Source: CAVAVT01 sp963592185 (GTDB lineage Bacteria > Bacillota > Negativicutes > Selenomonadales > Selenomonadaceae). Taken from it: a DNA stretch of 64,000 bases. Below, piece after piece: positions 25,401 through 33,508 of this stretch (positions are counted from its first letter, which is position 1; each line of letters begins with the position of its first letter). The stretch is from assembly GCA_963592185.1 (NCBI GenBank), contig CAVAVT010000001.1, positions 1 to 64,000 on the forward strand, written 5' to 3'. The position numbers and the translations under genes were made by a program. The notes beneath the pieces are model-generated. The model searched no databases. It was not told where the DNA came from and saw only the letters and a list, made by a program, of their open reading frames with translations.

Positions 25401-26840
25401 GGATTCTCCACCTTTGACAATATCGAAGGGGATCTGCATCTAAAGGATGGAATAATCAACGTCAACAAGCTTAAGGCTGAGACTCAGATGGCGAAAAAGA
25501 CTGGATACAGTGTTGAGGCTTCTGGCAAGGTTCCTTTGGCGGCATTGGACGCATCGGCACCATCGGCAGATGCAGGCGGTCAGTTTGACCTTACAATTTC
25601 ACTGGATGATGCGGACCTTGGAATCCTTCCTGTTATCACTAAGCAGGTGGAATGGGGTCTTGGAGATTTGGCTGGAACCCTGCGCCTGACAGGCAATGCA
25701 AAGAAGCCTTATCTTAACGGTTCCGTCACAATGAAGGGTGGCGCTTTGAAGCTGACGCATCTGGAAAAGCCCATAACGGATATGAATGTTCAGATTGACG
25801 TGGTGGCAAGCCATATTAACCTGAAGGAATTCTCTGGAAAAATGGGCAAAGGTACCTATGACATTACCGGGGCCATGGATTTGAACGGCTACACCCCTAC
25901 AAATTATAATTTCAGCCTTGTGGCTGACAAGCTGGATGTACAGGCGGACTTTTATAAGGGTCCCCTGACAGCCAATTTGAGCCTTTCACAGCAGGATGTT
26001 TTCATTTGGAAGAATGTACCAAAGATTTCTGGAACTGTAACTATTGCGGATACGCTGCTTTCTATTCCGTCCATTCCGGACAGCACTGGTGAGCTGCCAA
26101 GGATTCTTTTGGATGTTAATCTGGATCTTGGGAAAAATGTAAGGTTCTTCAGTACTCTGGGGGCGGATGTGAAGCTTGCTGGCGGTGTACACTTTGGTGG
26201 AACCACGGATTTTCCAAGAAATAGCGGAAGTATTCGTGTGACCAAGGGAACCATCAGCTACCTGAAATCCGTATTTAAGGTAAGAGAGGCTGTGGCAAGA
26301 TTCGGCGTACAGGGAACATTCATTCCAAACCTTACCTTGCAGGCTGATACAAAGATTGGAAAGACCACAGTGTATCTCGCGCTTGACGGACCGGCAGACC
26401 AGATGGACTTTAAGCTTACATCGTCACCGGCCATGAGCAAGACTGAGATTCTCCAGTTCCTGACCCTTCGTTCTGCATATCAGAGCGGCCGCAGCATAGA
26501 TAAGGATTTCACTAATATGCTTAATATTGGTTTCCAGATGAGTGTCCTTAGCGAAATTGAAAATTCCGTTAGAAATGTGCTTAATTTGGATGAATTTATC
26601 ATTACAAGGGACACTCTGACCGGCAAAAAGGACACAGCAAATGACGGCAGTGAGGTATATAATGTCACTGTGGGCAAGTACCTAAGTGACAAGGTCATGG
26701 TGGAATTTACCAAGGGAATCAATTCCCAGACCTACAAGTATAATCTTACCTATGACTTCAATGACCGCATAGGCATGAAAATTTCCAGGGATGAGGAGCA
26801 CAGCACAGAATTTACCATTGAGGCAAGGTTCACTTTCTAA
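22425..26840 (+). CDS. tamB: TamB-family translocation/assembly module protein (AsmA-like)
   Basis: A 1471-residue envelope-spanning protein. One N-terminal membrane helix (about 31-50) anchors it; the rest is repetitive beta-structure with recurring VKGEGEFN/DIKGELDLDG-type units expected of the lipid-conducting beta-taco. The C-terminal DUF490/TamB domain is present (KMDFKLTSSPAMSKTEILQFLTLR-type region; key part SSPAMSKTEILQFL), ending IEARFTF. In other bacteria TamB works with TamA/BamA or carries phospholipid to the outer membrane. Here it follows mla-tolC and precedes bamA. ATG 22425 has GGGAGG upstream. Confidence 0.93.
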   Translation: MKADNQDGNMNEKKNAGLGGIGMFVRTHKGLFSILALLCLFSLGAYMYVSSQSFMGKAAEIARTQAGEALGTDVEIGSVAITSPRAIDIHDVVIYDKDSRRMADVEHITVKFSPLSMISNPGSAISSVDVENVKAELIQREDESWNCEDLISEAASKSAFTGKINLKNALVTGKLNSHTGNGQSLTAEVEELTLDFADQPDSGSIRVDELLAQVNGTEIKASGSFGGTRQTLVLKTGDVNLQDYLAFIPEGTIPDVVSDIGGHLDKLDMAATMTGQDISLSGQADFSRGTAVVMGTKIENTRGLVVFNDKDAAVFVRAEASGQEASVHGKVFWDKGTPYMKLIAETQNFDPSKILTEIPFEGKVAANAEITGTFDDPVVKGTFKVASGAAYGFGFSNAEAKAEYQAGKVIVNSFSLDALGGNVKGEGEFNSADSSYLGHAVISNVDASQLSEYIGDAGGIISGDVAISGKGADIDGITAYGSINGKYCSYKNVQLEEVKASFYKKNGDIRIDAAELKVPNGGTLTADGTVNLDAGTIDTSFYGTHLDMSLIKGIDSRLDAEGLADIRGTVRGSLSNPVVKTEFSAIDGAILKQPFRTMHGALRGNLDGVQVDSFSMENGGDPVWIAQGVVGFTGKKVLNLRVDTMKARMEDLAALIAPGQPITGNVDNVITITGTMDNPKIQGYVHFYDGSYNGLLLQGMDGDYFLNDGILTLQVFHVYSPMVDMVLNGTVNVKKDYELNLTVAAKDFQMDRLGRKLPYPATGRGSFEGHITGTASKPLFDGRVEAPELTINGVDVLDSKAVITYAGNRVSFEELSFKQNGGSYKFKGSANVSTGKLQGKLEVEQGDINALMAIGNLKNDIVHGQINCKIDIAGTISNPMAHLDGYMAKGTVAGCDVSDIIMDIGFANNVATIDKFTGNQGTDGSFDIKGELDLDGPLSADVTATGIDAKIISGLANLDTGIRGKINANAHVGGTTKNPDVELKLNMEKSGVGFSTFDNIEGDLHLKDGIINVNKLKAETQMAKKTGYSVEASGKVPLAALDASAPSADAGGQFDLTISLDDADLGILPVITKQVEWGLGDLAGTLRLTGNAKKPYLNGSVTMKGGALKLTHLEKPITDMNVQIDVVASHINLKEFSGKMGKGTYDITGAMDLNGYTPTNYNFSLVADKLDVQADFYKGPLTANLSLSQQDVFIWKNVPKISGTVTIADTLLSIPSIPDSTGELPRILLDVNLDLGKNVRFFSTLGADVKLAGGVHFGGTTDFPRNSGSIRVTKGTISYLKSVFKVREAVARFGVQGTFIPNLTLQADTKIGKTTVYLALDGPADQMDFKLTSSPAMSKTEILQFLTLRSAYQSGRSIDKDFTNMLNIGFQMSVLSEIENSVRNVLNLDEFIITRDTLTGKKDTANDGSEVYNVTVGKYLSDKVMVEFTKGINSQTYKYNLTYDFNDRIGMKISRDEEHSTEFTIEARFTF

Positions 26841-26896
26841 AGTTTTATGGAACATTAACTCAAATTTGAGCAAGAAATAAAGTTTTATGGTATACT
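26838..26896 (+). promoter_or_regulatory. Structured promoter region of the sigma-factor gene
   Basis: A 13-bp direct repeat TAAAGTTTTATGG occurs at 26838-26850 and 26878-26890, exactly 40 bp apart. Between them is a perfect 12-bp palindrome CTCAAATTTGAG (26859-26870). The second repeat runs into TGG-TATACT, an extended -10 (26891-26896); TTGAGC at 26866 is a weak -35 at 19 bp. The layout suggests a regulated promoter. Confidence 0.6.
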
Positions 26897-26931
26897 ATCT
26901 AGTTGAAGGCTGAAGAAGGAGGTGGACTGCA

Positions 26932-27564
26932 ATGGAATTGTCTGAGTACATGAGTGAGCTTAACAAAATAGAGCTGTTAAAGCCCCAGGAGGAGCAAGAC
27001 CTTTGGGCAAGGTACAAAGAGGATGATGACACTGCAGCCCGCACCCGTATCATAGAGGCCTACCAGCCATTGGTATTTAAGCAGGCACAGCCTTTTACAT
27101 CCCATCCCAATATCATGGATATTATCCAGGAGGGGACTGTAGGATTGATTGAGGCTGTGGAAAGCTTTGACCATACTAGAGGTGTGGCATTCAGTCTTTT
27201 TGCTGTTCATAGGATAAAGGGACGTATGCTGAGCTTCCTCCGCAAGGAAGGAAGTGTGGATGTTGCCTGCCTTGATGACTATAGCAGCGAATCCAGAACC
27301 CATGCGGAGCTTTTGATGGACAGCGGTGCTTCTGTCATTGAATGTGTGGAAAGCCGTGAGGCTGTAGGGAGGCTTATGGAGGCTGTAGACAGGCTGCCGG
27401 AAAGGGAAAGGCAGGTCCTGTCCCAGATTTACATAGAATCCCAGGAGGCAAAGGATGTGGCTCAGGCACTGAATGTGAGCACAAGCCATATTTATCGTTT
27501 GCAAAAAAGCGGTATACGCCGTGCAAGAGGTATGCTTTCAAGGTTTATGCAGTACTGGAAATGA
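26932..27564 (+). CDS. Small sigma-70-family RNA polymerase sigma factor
   Basis: A 210-residue sigma factor. Region 2 spans about 15-105 (LVFKQAQPF, DIIQEGTVGLIEAVESFDHTRG, FSLFAVHRIKGRML); region 4 about 152-201 with a helix-turn-helix (LPERERQVLSQIY, AQALNVSTSHIYRLQKSGIRRAR). The 45 residues between are acidic and too short for a full region 3. Region 2.3/2.4 resembles the SigF/SigH-type alternative factors more than ECF factors. RBS GAAGGAGG precedes ATG 26932. It sits between tamB and bamA, beside a single-span membrane protein, so a role in envelope control is a reasonable guess, not shown. Confidence 0.85.
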   Translation: MELSEYMSELNKIELLKPQEEQDLWARYKEDDDTAARTRIIEAYQPLVFKQAQPFTSHPNIMDIIQEGTVGLIEAVESFDHTRGVAFSLFAVHRIKGRMLSFLRKEGSVDVACLDDYSSESRTHAELLMDSGASVIECVESREAVGRLMEAVDRLPERERQVLSQIYIESQEAKDVAQALNVSTSHIYRLQKSGIRRARGMLSRFMQYWK

Positions 27565-27726
27565 GCAAATCGAAGAAAAATGGCTGTGCTGTGATGAATG
27601 ATGACATTATTTTCAGCTGATGGCCGATTATGGGCTTTTTTTACAGTATATAAGCTGTCAGAAAAGCTGAAACCCCTTCGACTATAAGAAGTAGTATGAT
27701 TTATAGCTAAGGGAAGGAGGGGGCTT

Positions 27727-28302
27727 ATGTCTAAGAACAATGGCAGATTTAAGCAGCATATTTCTGCAGCCAGGGACTGGCTTGGCAAGGCGGAAAAATC
27801 CATCGATGATGAAAATGATATCCGTGGAGATTTGAATTTGCTGCTGGCTCAGGCAGAACTGCAGAAAGCTACAGAAAATAAGGGCTTTCAAAAGCGAAGA
27901 GGCGTTATGCTGAAGGCTTTGGCCATCTGTACGGCGCTTTTAATAGCTGTAGGCGGCATGGTGCTGCTTAAAATGGAGCATGGTCCCTTTAGGACAGATA
28001 CCGCCCAGATAGATGTGGAGCAGAAAAATGTATCTCCAAGACCTGCAATGCCAGAAACTAAGCCGGTAGAAAAGCCAGTGGAGCCACAGATTTCACATAC
28101 TGATGAAGCCGCGGTGGTGGAAGAGCCAAAGGCTCAGAGAGAGGAACAGCCGGTGTATCAGGCCCCTGAACCAGTGCAGGAAAAACCAGTACTCCAGGAA
28201 ACCCAGGAGATTCAGACAGTGCCCTCTGGTACAGCGAATATTCCCTCTGCGGATAAACAGAAGCTTATGCAGTCAGCAGGCAAAATCCTGCGGCAGCAAT
28301 AA
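27727..28302 (+). CDS. Single-span membrane protein of unknown function
   Basis: A 191-residue protein with a cytoplasmic helical N-terminus (about 1-58, rich in charged residues and a Leu/Ala/Gln helix), one membrane helix (about 61-82, preceded by KRR), and a long extracytoplasmic Pro/Glu/Val-rich tail with EKPVEPQ, EEQPVYQAPEPVQEKPV-like units. The topology (N-in by positive-inside rule) resembles some anti-sigma factors or periplasm-spanning linkers, but no known anti-sigma or TonB signature was recognised. Strong RBS GGAAGGAGG. It lies between the sigma factor and bamA. Confidence 0.75.
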   Translation: MSKNNGRFKQHISAARDWLGKAEKSIDDENDIRGDLNLLLAQAELQKATENKGFQKRRGVMLKALAICTALLIAVGGMVLLKMEHGPFRTDTAQIDVEQKNVSPRPAMPETKPVEKPVEPQISHTDEAAVVEEPKAQREEQPVYQAPEPVQEKPVLQETQEIQTVPSGTANIPSADKQKLMQSAGKILRQQ

Positions 28303-28351
28303 GGATAGATATTTATATTGCGGCTCAGCCGTTTTTTAGGAGGTTTGACCT

Positions 28352-30298
28352 TTGAGTAACAAGAAGTATCATGCGATAGCCATGGCCGTCGCAATTGCCC
28401 TCAGCTGTGATGCTGCAAGTGTAGCAAGTGCTGCTCCAGCAGATGATGCTGCAGCAACAGGTTCTACTGCATATAGCGCAGCTGCACAGGCGGTAATGTC
28501 TGCAAAGCAGGCAGCTCAGAATGCAACTACAGAGGAGAAGATTGAGCAGGCTGCACAGGATAGTGCAAAGGCCACTCCTTCTGAGTCCACCCAGACTGCG
28601 GCTGTAGAGGAATGGAACAAGACCCGTCCTGAGGATGATGCCATAAATGAGCAGCTCAACAAGTTCGATGGCAAAACCATTGTAAAGGTTAATGTTGAGG
28701 GTGCCAGCGAAAAGACAGTTAAGACTGTACAGGCTGCAATTCTTTCCAAGCCCGGGGACGTTTACAAGGCAAAGTCCATTGTAGATGACAATGATGCTAT
28801 TTATAACACAGGTTATTTTTATGACCTTTACCCCAGCTTTGAAGAAGTACCAGAGGGTGTTATTGTAACCTATCATGTGCTGGAGAACCCCGTGCTGAAG
28901 TCCATTGCCTTCAAGGGAAATGGCGTGGCTGAAACCACAGAAACTCTTCAGAAACTGCTTACTGTACAGGCTGGGGATATTCTGAACCGCAAGCTCCTTG
29001 AGGATGACGTTGAGACTATCAAAAAGCAGTATGCTGAGGATGGATATATCTTTGCAAAGGTAAGCAACCTGCATGTAGATGAGGATGGCAACCTGACCAT
29101 TTCCATCAATGAGGGCTCCCTTGAAGGCTACAAGGTAAAGGGTAACAAGAAGACCAAGGACAAGGTTATTCTTCGTGAAATGCGTACCCAGATTGGCAAG
29201 CCTTTGAACAAGAAGGAAATTACCAGAAGCTATCAGCGAATCAACAACCTGGGCTATTTTGAGACAGTAGATATGCGTCCGACCCCTGGTGTTGAGCCAA
29301 ACGCCGTAGTTCTTGAAATTGCTGTTACAGAGAAAAATACTGGTACCTTTGGTATCGGTGCAGGCTACAGCAGCTCCGACGGTGTTGTAGGTATGCTTAG
29401 TCTTGGTGATACCAACTTCCGTGGAACAGGTGATTCCGTAAGCCTTACCTTTGAAAAGAGCGGAAGTGAGAAGGATGCAAGGGGCTATACCTTCGCATAT
29501 ACCCACCCTTGGATTGACAAGAAGCAGACTTCNNNNNNNNNNNNNNNNNNNNNNNNNNNNNNNNNNNNNNNNNNNNNNNNNNNNNNNNNNNNNNNNNNNN
29601 NNNNNNNNNNNNNNNNNNNNNNNNNNNNNNNNNNNNNNNNNNNNNNNNNNNNNNNNNNNNNNNNNNNNNNNNNNNNNNNNNNNNNNNNNNNNNNNNNNNN
29701 NNNNNNNNNNNNNNNNNNNNNNNNNNNNNNNNNNNNNNNNNNNNNNNNNNNNNNNNNNNNNNNNNNNNNNNNNNNNNNNNNNNNNNNNNNNNNNNNNNNN
29801 NNNNNNNNNNNNNNNNNNNNNNNNNNNNNNNNNNNNNNNNNNNNNNNNNNNNNNNNNNNNNNNGAGGTTGCCGGTTTTGGCGGCGACTTTAAGTTCCAGA
29901 AGTATACCTTCGATGATACGGTATATAGGAAAATAGGCAGAAATCAGGTGCTGGCCCTTCGTCTGGGATATGGTCATGCTACCTCTAGTCTGCCAGAGTC
30001 CGCACAGTATCGCATTGGTGGTCAGAACACACTTCGTGGATATCGTGATGACCAGTTCCGTGGAAACAGTATGGTAATGGGTACTATTGAGATTCGCTTC
30101 CCTGTTGTAAATAAGGTTCAGGGCGCAATCTTCACTGATTTCGGCGGTGCATGGGATAATGGCTGGGGTCCTAAGAACATGAAGGGCAGCGTAGGTTTCG
30201 GTCTTTCTGTACAGACTCCTGTTGGACCTATCCGTGTTGACGTAGGCCATGGTTCTCAGGGCAACCGTGTTCACTTCACTGTAGGAACATCCTTCTAA
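28352..30298 (+). CDS. bamA: Outer-membrane protein assembly factor BamA (interrupted by an assembly gap)
   Basis: Omp85 protein that inserts barrels into the outer membrane, 648 residues as assembled. Signal peptide, an Ala/Gln/Thr-rich segment (about 25-95), then three POTRA domains (about 108-180, 181-256 and 257-328) instead of five in E. coli, then the 16-strand barrel beginning TGTFGIGAGYSSSDG. The conserved loop-6 motif is present as LRGYRDDQFRG and the protein ends in the aromatic signature VHFTVGTSF. Bases 29533-29863 are N, hiding about 110 barrel residues; the frame agrees on both sides. Start TTG after AGGAGG. Confidence 0.93.
   Translation: MSNKKYHAIAMAVAIALSCDAASVASAAPADDAAATGSTAYSAAAQAVMSAKQAAQNATTEEKIEQAAQDSAKATPSESTQTAAVEEWNKTRPEDDAINEQLNKFDGKTIVKVNVEGASEKTVKTVQAAILSKPGDVYKAKSIVDDNDAIYNTGYFYDLYPSFEEVPEGVIVTYHVLENPVLKSIAFKGNGVAETTETLQKLLTVQAGDILNRKLLEDDVETIKKQYAEDGYIFAKVSNLHVDEDGNLTISINEGSLEGYKVKGNKKTKDKVILREMRTQIGKPLNKKEITRSYQRINNLGYFETVDMRPTPGVEPNAVVLEIAVTEKNTGTFGIGAGYSSSDGVVGMLSLGDTNFRGTGDSVSLTFEKSGSEKDARGYTFAYTHPWIDKKQTXXXXXXXXXXXXXXXXXXXXXXXXXXXXXXXXXXXXXXXXXXXXXXXXXXXXXXXXXXXXXXXXXXXXXXXXXXXXXXXXXXXXXXXXXXXXXXXXXXXXXXXXXXXXXXXEVAGFGGDFKFQKYTFDDTVYRKIGRNQVLALRLGYGHATSSLPESAQYRIGGQNTLRGYRDDQFRGNSMVMGTIEIRFPVVNKVQGAIFTDFGGAWDNGWGPKNMKGSVGFGLSVQTPVGPIRVDVGHGSQGNRVHFTVGTSF
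29533..29863. other. Assembly gap (331 Ns) inside bamA
   Basis: A continuous run of 331 Ns. The bamA reading frame upstream and downstream is the same if the gap length is taken literally. The true sequence and length are unknown. Confidence 0.99.
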
Positions 30299-30362
30299 TA
30301 ATGATTCCTTTTCGGAGTCTTTCCATCGGTATGAACTGACTGGCTTCGGAGGATGTTGACGA

Positions 30363-31688
30363 ATGGAAAATTATATGAATTTGCGGAGTATATTCCGCAA
30401 GGGCATTCTGATGCTGGCTGGGATATTTTTATTGTATTCAGCCGGGCATTCAGAGGCGGCTGTTCCCTCCGTTGAGTCCACGCATGCTGTGGTTGAATCC
30501 CAGGACAGGCTGCCTCCTCTGATACAGGAACGGATGCAGAAAAGCGTTCAGGCCATTTCTGACCAGCTTCTTATTGGACAGCAGACAGAAAGACTCCAAG
30601 ATGTATCTGTAAGACAATCCTATGAGCAGGTTATATACGAGGTTTTTGACAAGATTCTTGTGGGATATTCAATAGCCTCGGTAAAGCTTGACCCGGGGAC
30701 GGATACTGGAGTGGAAATAAGTCTTGCCCCATGGAATGACACAATACATGATGTTCAGGTTGAGGTGGCTGTTGAAGGTCTTAATTCTGATATCGAGAGG
30801 CTTGTCCGCATGGAGCTCATTGGCGTGGACAGGGTTTTTACCGACAGTCTGAAAGGACTGCCAGTTGCGGCTACAGATTGGTCCAATGGAGTTCTGAAGA
30901 AGAGTCTGAACAGCTTTATGGAGGAGAAAATTCCAGAATTCCGGGCTGATTTTGATTTGGAAACTGATGTTACGACCAAGGTGAAATTAACGGTTTATCC
31001 TAAACTTCCGGTAATCCGGACGGTGGAGTTGTTCATGAGGTCCGAAACTGTGCCCAACATGTTTTTGCTGGACAATAGAGAAAAGGCCCAGCATATGGCG
31101 GACAAACTTATAGGAGTTCCTGTTGGATTTGTGGCGCGGCATCAGGAGACCCTCAGAGCTTTTATGGCTAGTTCCCTTGATGACAGTCAGGGATACAAAA
31201 CCCTGGGGCTCAAAACTAATGTGGAGATGTCTGTTGGAGAAAACACGAGAATCACCACTAGGTCTGACACATCACGCTATCTTCTGAGACTTCAGGGGTG
31301 GGCGGATATAGGGCATTCTAAAGGAATCAACGGAGATAGAGAAAAAAATAGGTTCAGGTTTACCGCAGGGGCGAATCTGTCCCAAAGGGATATGCTTTAT
31401 GCGCAGATGGATTTATTTCCACAGCATCTTCGTCAGGAATGGGCCATTGGATACAGCCGTAAATTTGATTCAAAAACCAGCTCATATTTAAGGTATGACA
31501 TAAAGGACAAGCGTTTTGCTGTAGGTGCAGAATACTGGGCTGCTCCCAAATGGCTCATCCGGTATGAGCATAGGTGGAGCGATGGGCATGGTGAGGTTGG
31601 AATCCGTTATAAGCTGCATGATTTCCTAAGTCTGGAATATGTTTTGGACACCAAGGACAACTGGCTGCGGTTAATAGGAACCTTCTGA
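30363..31688 (+). CDS. Exported protein with C-terminal beta-barrel-like region, unknown
   Basis: A 441-residue exported protein. Signal peptide (about 1-32), a periplasmic alpha/beta part (about 45-285) with two similar units around VEISLAPWNDTIHDVQVEV and VKLTVYPKLPVIRTVEL, then about 150 residues of alternating strands with aromatic girdle residues (RFTAGANLSQRDMLYAQMDL, WAIGYSRKFDSKTSSYLRYD) ending LRLIGTF, like outer-membrane barrels. No known family was recognised. Located between bamA and the Skp genes, so a partner or client of BamA is possible. ATG 30363 follows GGAGGA. Confidence 0.75.
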   Translation: MENYMNLRSIFRKGILMLAGIFLLYSAGHSEAAVPSVESTHAVVESQDRLPPLIQERMQKSVQAISDQLLIGQQTERLQDVSVRQSYEQVIYEVFDKILVGYSIASVKLDPGTDTGVEISLAPWNDTIHDVQVEVAVEGLNSDIERLVRMELIGVDRVFTDSLKGLPVAATDWSNGVLKKSLNSFMEEKIPEFRADFDLETDVTTKVKLTVYPKLPVIRTVELFMRSETVPNMFLLDNREKAQHMADKLIGVPVGFVARHQETLRAFMASSLDDSQGYKTLGLKTNVEMSVGENTRITTRSDTSRYLLRLQGWADIGHSKGINGDREKNRFRFTAGANLSQRDMLYAQMDLFPQHLRQEWAIGYSRKFDSKTSSYLRYDIKDKRFAVGAEYWAAPKWLIRYEHRWSDGHGEVGIRYKLHDFLSLEYVLDTKDNWLRLIGTF

Positions 31689-31722
31689 TTAATTTAGTCA
31701 ATATGGCGGGCTTTTCAAATAC

Positions 31723-31751
31723 TTGAATATGAAAAAAAGGTCTGCTATAAT
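31723..31751 (+). promoter_or_regulatory. Promoter of the OmpH/Skp-like gene group
   Basis: TTGAAT, 17-bp spacer, perfect TATAAT, about 55 bp upstream of the first Skp-like gene. One of the strongest promoter matches in the window. Confidence 0.75.
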
Positions 31752-31806
31752 GAATATGCTTTTATCAAGGATATGAATCCCCACAGGGGAAAAGGAGAAA
31801 AGAGTT

Positions 31807-32274
31807 ATGTTAAAGTTACAGAAGACTCAGGTTAAGGTTGTTTGTGTACTTATTGCTGTTGTGTTTATTGGCAGTGTCGTAGCGCTTGCACTTTCACAGT
31901 CCAGCCAGATGGGAATCGCTTCCGCAGCAGGCAATGGAAATGTAGGTGTTGTTGACTACCGTCAGTTCAGCAACATTCCTGATGTTGCAAATGTTGAGAC
32001 TGAGATGCAGAAGGCTTCTGCAGAGGCTCAGAAGGAATTCAACGAGAAGTCCGCTAACATGAGCGATCAGGAAAAGAACGATTACTATCAGCAGACCATG
32101 CAGCGTCTCCAGCAGCAGCGTCAGGACCTTCTTGATCCAGTTCAGAAGAAAATCGATGATGCTGTAAAGGAAGTAGCTGACAAGAAGGGTATCTCTGTAG
32201 TATTGGTTAAGGATACTGTTATATATGGCGGAACTGATATTACAGCTGACGTTGTAAAGCAGCTTTCCAAGTAA
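31807..32274 (+). CDS. OmpH/Skp-like periplasmic chaperone 1
   Basis: A 155-residue OmpH/Skp-family protein. N-terminal hydrophobic signal/anchor (about 10-32), then NVGVVDYRQF (the family's first strand), a Gln-rich coiled coil (about 55-115; QQTMQRLQQQRQDLLDPVQKK) and the closing strands ISVVLVKDTVIYGGTDIT. Skp-type trimers hold unfolded outer-membrane proteins in the periplasm on the way to BamA. First of three related genes in a row, with its own strong promoter and AAAAGGAG site. Confidence 0.88.
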   Translation: MLKLQKTQVKVVCVLIAVVFIGSVVALALSQSSQMGIASAAGNGNVGVVDYRQFSNIPDVANVETEMQKASAEAQKEFNEKSANMSDQEKNDYYQQTMQRLQQQRQDLLDPVQKKIDDAVKEVADKKGISVVLVKDTVIYGGTDITADVVKQLSK

Positions 32275-32338
32275 TATAGCGGGAACACACAGGTAATCGT
32301 ATATTTACGAAGCCTTAAAAGAGCATAACTGTGAAAGT

Positions 32339-32372
32339 ACCGAGCCAGAGTAAACTTTGCGCTCGGTTCTTT
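32339..32372 (+). terminator. Intercistronic terminator-like hairpin
   Basis: Seven-bp stem ACCGAGC/GCTCGGT with a 15-nt loop, followed by TCTTT, ending just before the ribosome site of the next Skp-like gene. Probably a weak terminator or mRNA-processing element that lets the first Skp gene be expressed more than the others. Confidence 0.45.
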
Positions 32373-32390
32373 GCTGAAAGGAGGGTCTGC

Positions 32391-33473
32391 ATGGATAAGC
32401 AGGATGCAGGGAATGAATTAGACCCTAAGCTTAGGAAGAAACGTATCCTTGTCGGCGGCGTGATTATAGCTATATGCCTCATTATCCTAGGGGCCTTCCT
32501 GTTTCACAGGTTTGCCGCAAAACAGCCAGCTCCGGCAGAGGACATAGGAAGCGGTATCGGTGTGATGGATTTCGCACAGGTCATGGAAGCACACCCTGAT
32601 TATGAAAAACTTCAGGAGCTTTACCGACAGCGTGATGTTCTGTTGAGGGATATTGAAATCAGCAGTAATCAGGAGCCGTTCAAGGCGCCGGAAGGGGATA
32701 TCAGAGCTTTTCAGAGTGAGGCAAAGCAGAAACAGATGACCCAGATGGTTGCAATGCATGGGCAGATAGAAGAAAAGCTTAAAACGGCGGAATCTGAATA
32801 TCGCAAGAAAACCCGGCCGGCATATGAACAGGAGAAAAAATCCATTGATGATGTATATCTCAATGAGATTTTAAATATACGCATAAATCTCGACAATGCA
32901 AAGTCCATGCGACTTTCTGAAGACGAGATAAAACGGCTGAATGCCAGACTCAACGAGATACAGATGATTCGTGGTGAAAAGCAGTATCAGCTGGCAGCGG
33001 CCTATGAGGATTCTGTCAGGGAATATATGCAGGGGATTATAGCGGAGAGCAATGAATCCCTTAAGAGCTATGGAGCACAGCTTGAGGCAGAGCATCAGAA
33101 GGATATGGAACAGCGCTTCGGCATTGCTCAGGAAAGAAATGAAGACGAGATGCAGAAGCAGATGGAGGAGTCCGGTGCATTTGCCCAGAGGCTTCTTCAG
33201 AAAAAATCTTCCCTGACCACAGTGGAGGACAACATCCACATGCTGGAGGAGCATATTCTGAAGGATATCAGCGGAAGGGCTGCAAAGCTTGCCATTATGC
33301 ATCACCTTACGGTGATACTTTCTAATCCAGCACTGAATCTTAAGGGCTTTATCTATGAGCAGCTTAAGGTTGGAAGCTGGAGCGAGAGATATACTCCGGT
33401 TATCAGCATAGATACCATGGATCTCACTGATGAGATGCTGGATGAGATGAAGGAAATTAGCAATAGCCGTTAA
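32391..33473 (+). CDS. Membrane-anchored long OmpH/Skp-like coiled-coil protein
   Basis: A 360-residue protein with a short charged cytoplasmic start (about 1-18), one membrane helix (about 20-42), then GIGVMDFAQVMEAHPDYEKL, which matches the first strand of OmpH/Skp, and about 230 residues of charged coiled coil. Near the C-terminus LAIMHHLTVILSNPALNLKG and VISIDTMDLTDEMLDEM parallel the closing strands of the flanking Skp-like proteins. It is over twice the usual Skp length, possibly from internal duplication of the coil. ATG 32391 follows GAAAGGAGGG. Confidence 0.78.
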   Translation: MDKQDAGNELDPKLRKKRILVGGVIIAICLIILGAFLFHRFAAKQPAPAEDIGSGIGVMDFAQVMEAHPDYEKLQELYRQRDVLLRDIEISSNQEPFKAPEGDIRAFQSEAKQKQMTQMVAMHGQIEEKLKTAESEYRKKTRPAYEQEKKSIDDVYLNEILNIRINLDNAKSMRLSEDEIKRLNARLNEIQMIRGEKQYQLAAAYEDSVREYMQGIIAESNESLKSYGAQLEAEHQKDMEQRFGIAQERNEDEMQKQMEESGAFAQRLLQKKSSLTTVEDNIHMLEEHILKDISGRAAKLAIMHHLTVILSNPALNLKGFIYEQLKVGSWSERYTPVISIDTMDLTDEMLDEMKEISNSR

Positions 33474-33508
33474 ACCGGCATTGATAGAGTATCAGTAAGA
33501 AAGAGGCT

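Noticed and set aside
27565..27726. Terminator after the sigma-factor gene
   Set aside because: There is a run of seven T at about 27636, but no convincing stem directly before it; the pairing around GGCC/GGGC is too weak to call.
28325..30274. A 649-codon minus-strand frame opposite bamA
   Set aside because: It runs through the N gap, has Cys/Leu-rich translation with no family resemblance, and mirrors the bamA codon pattern.
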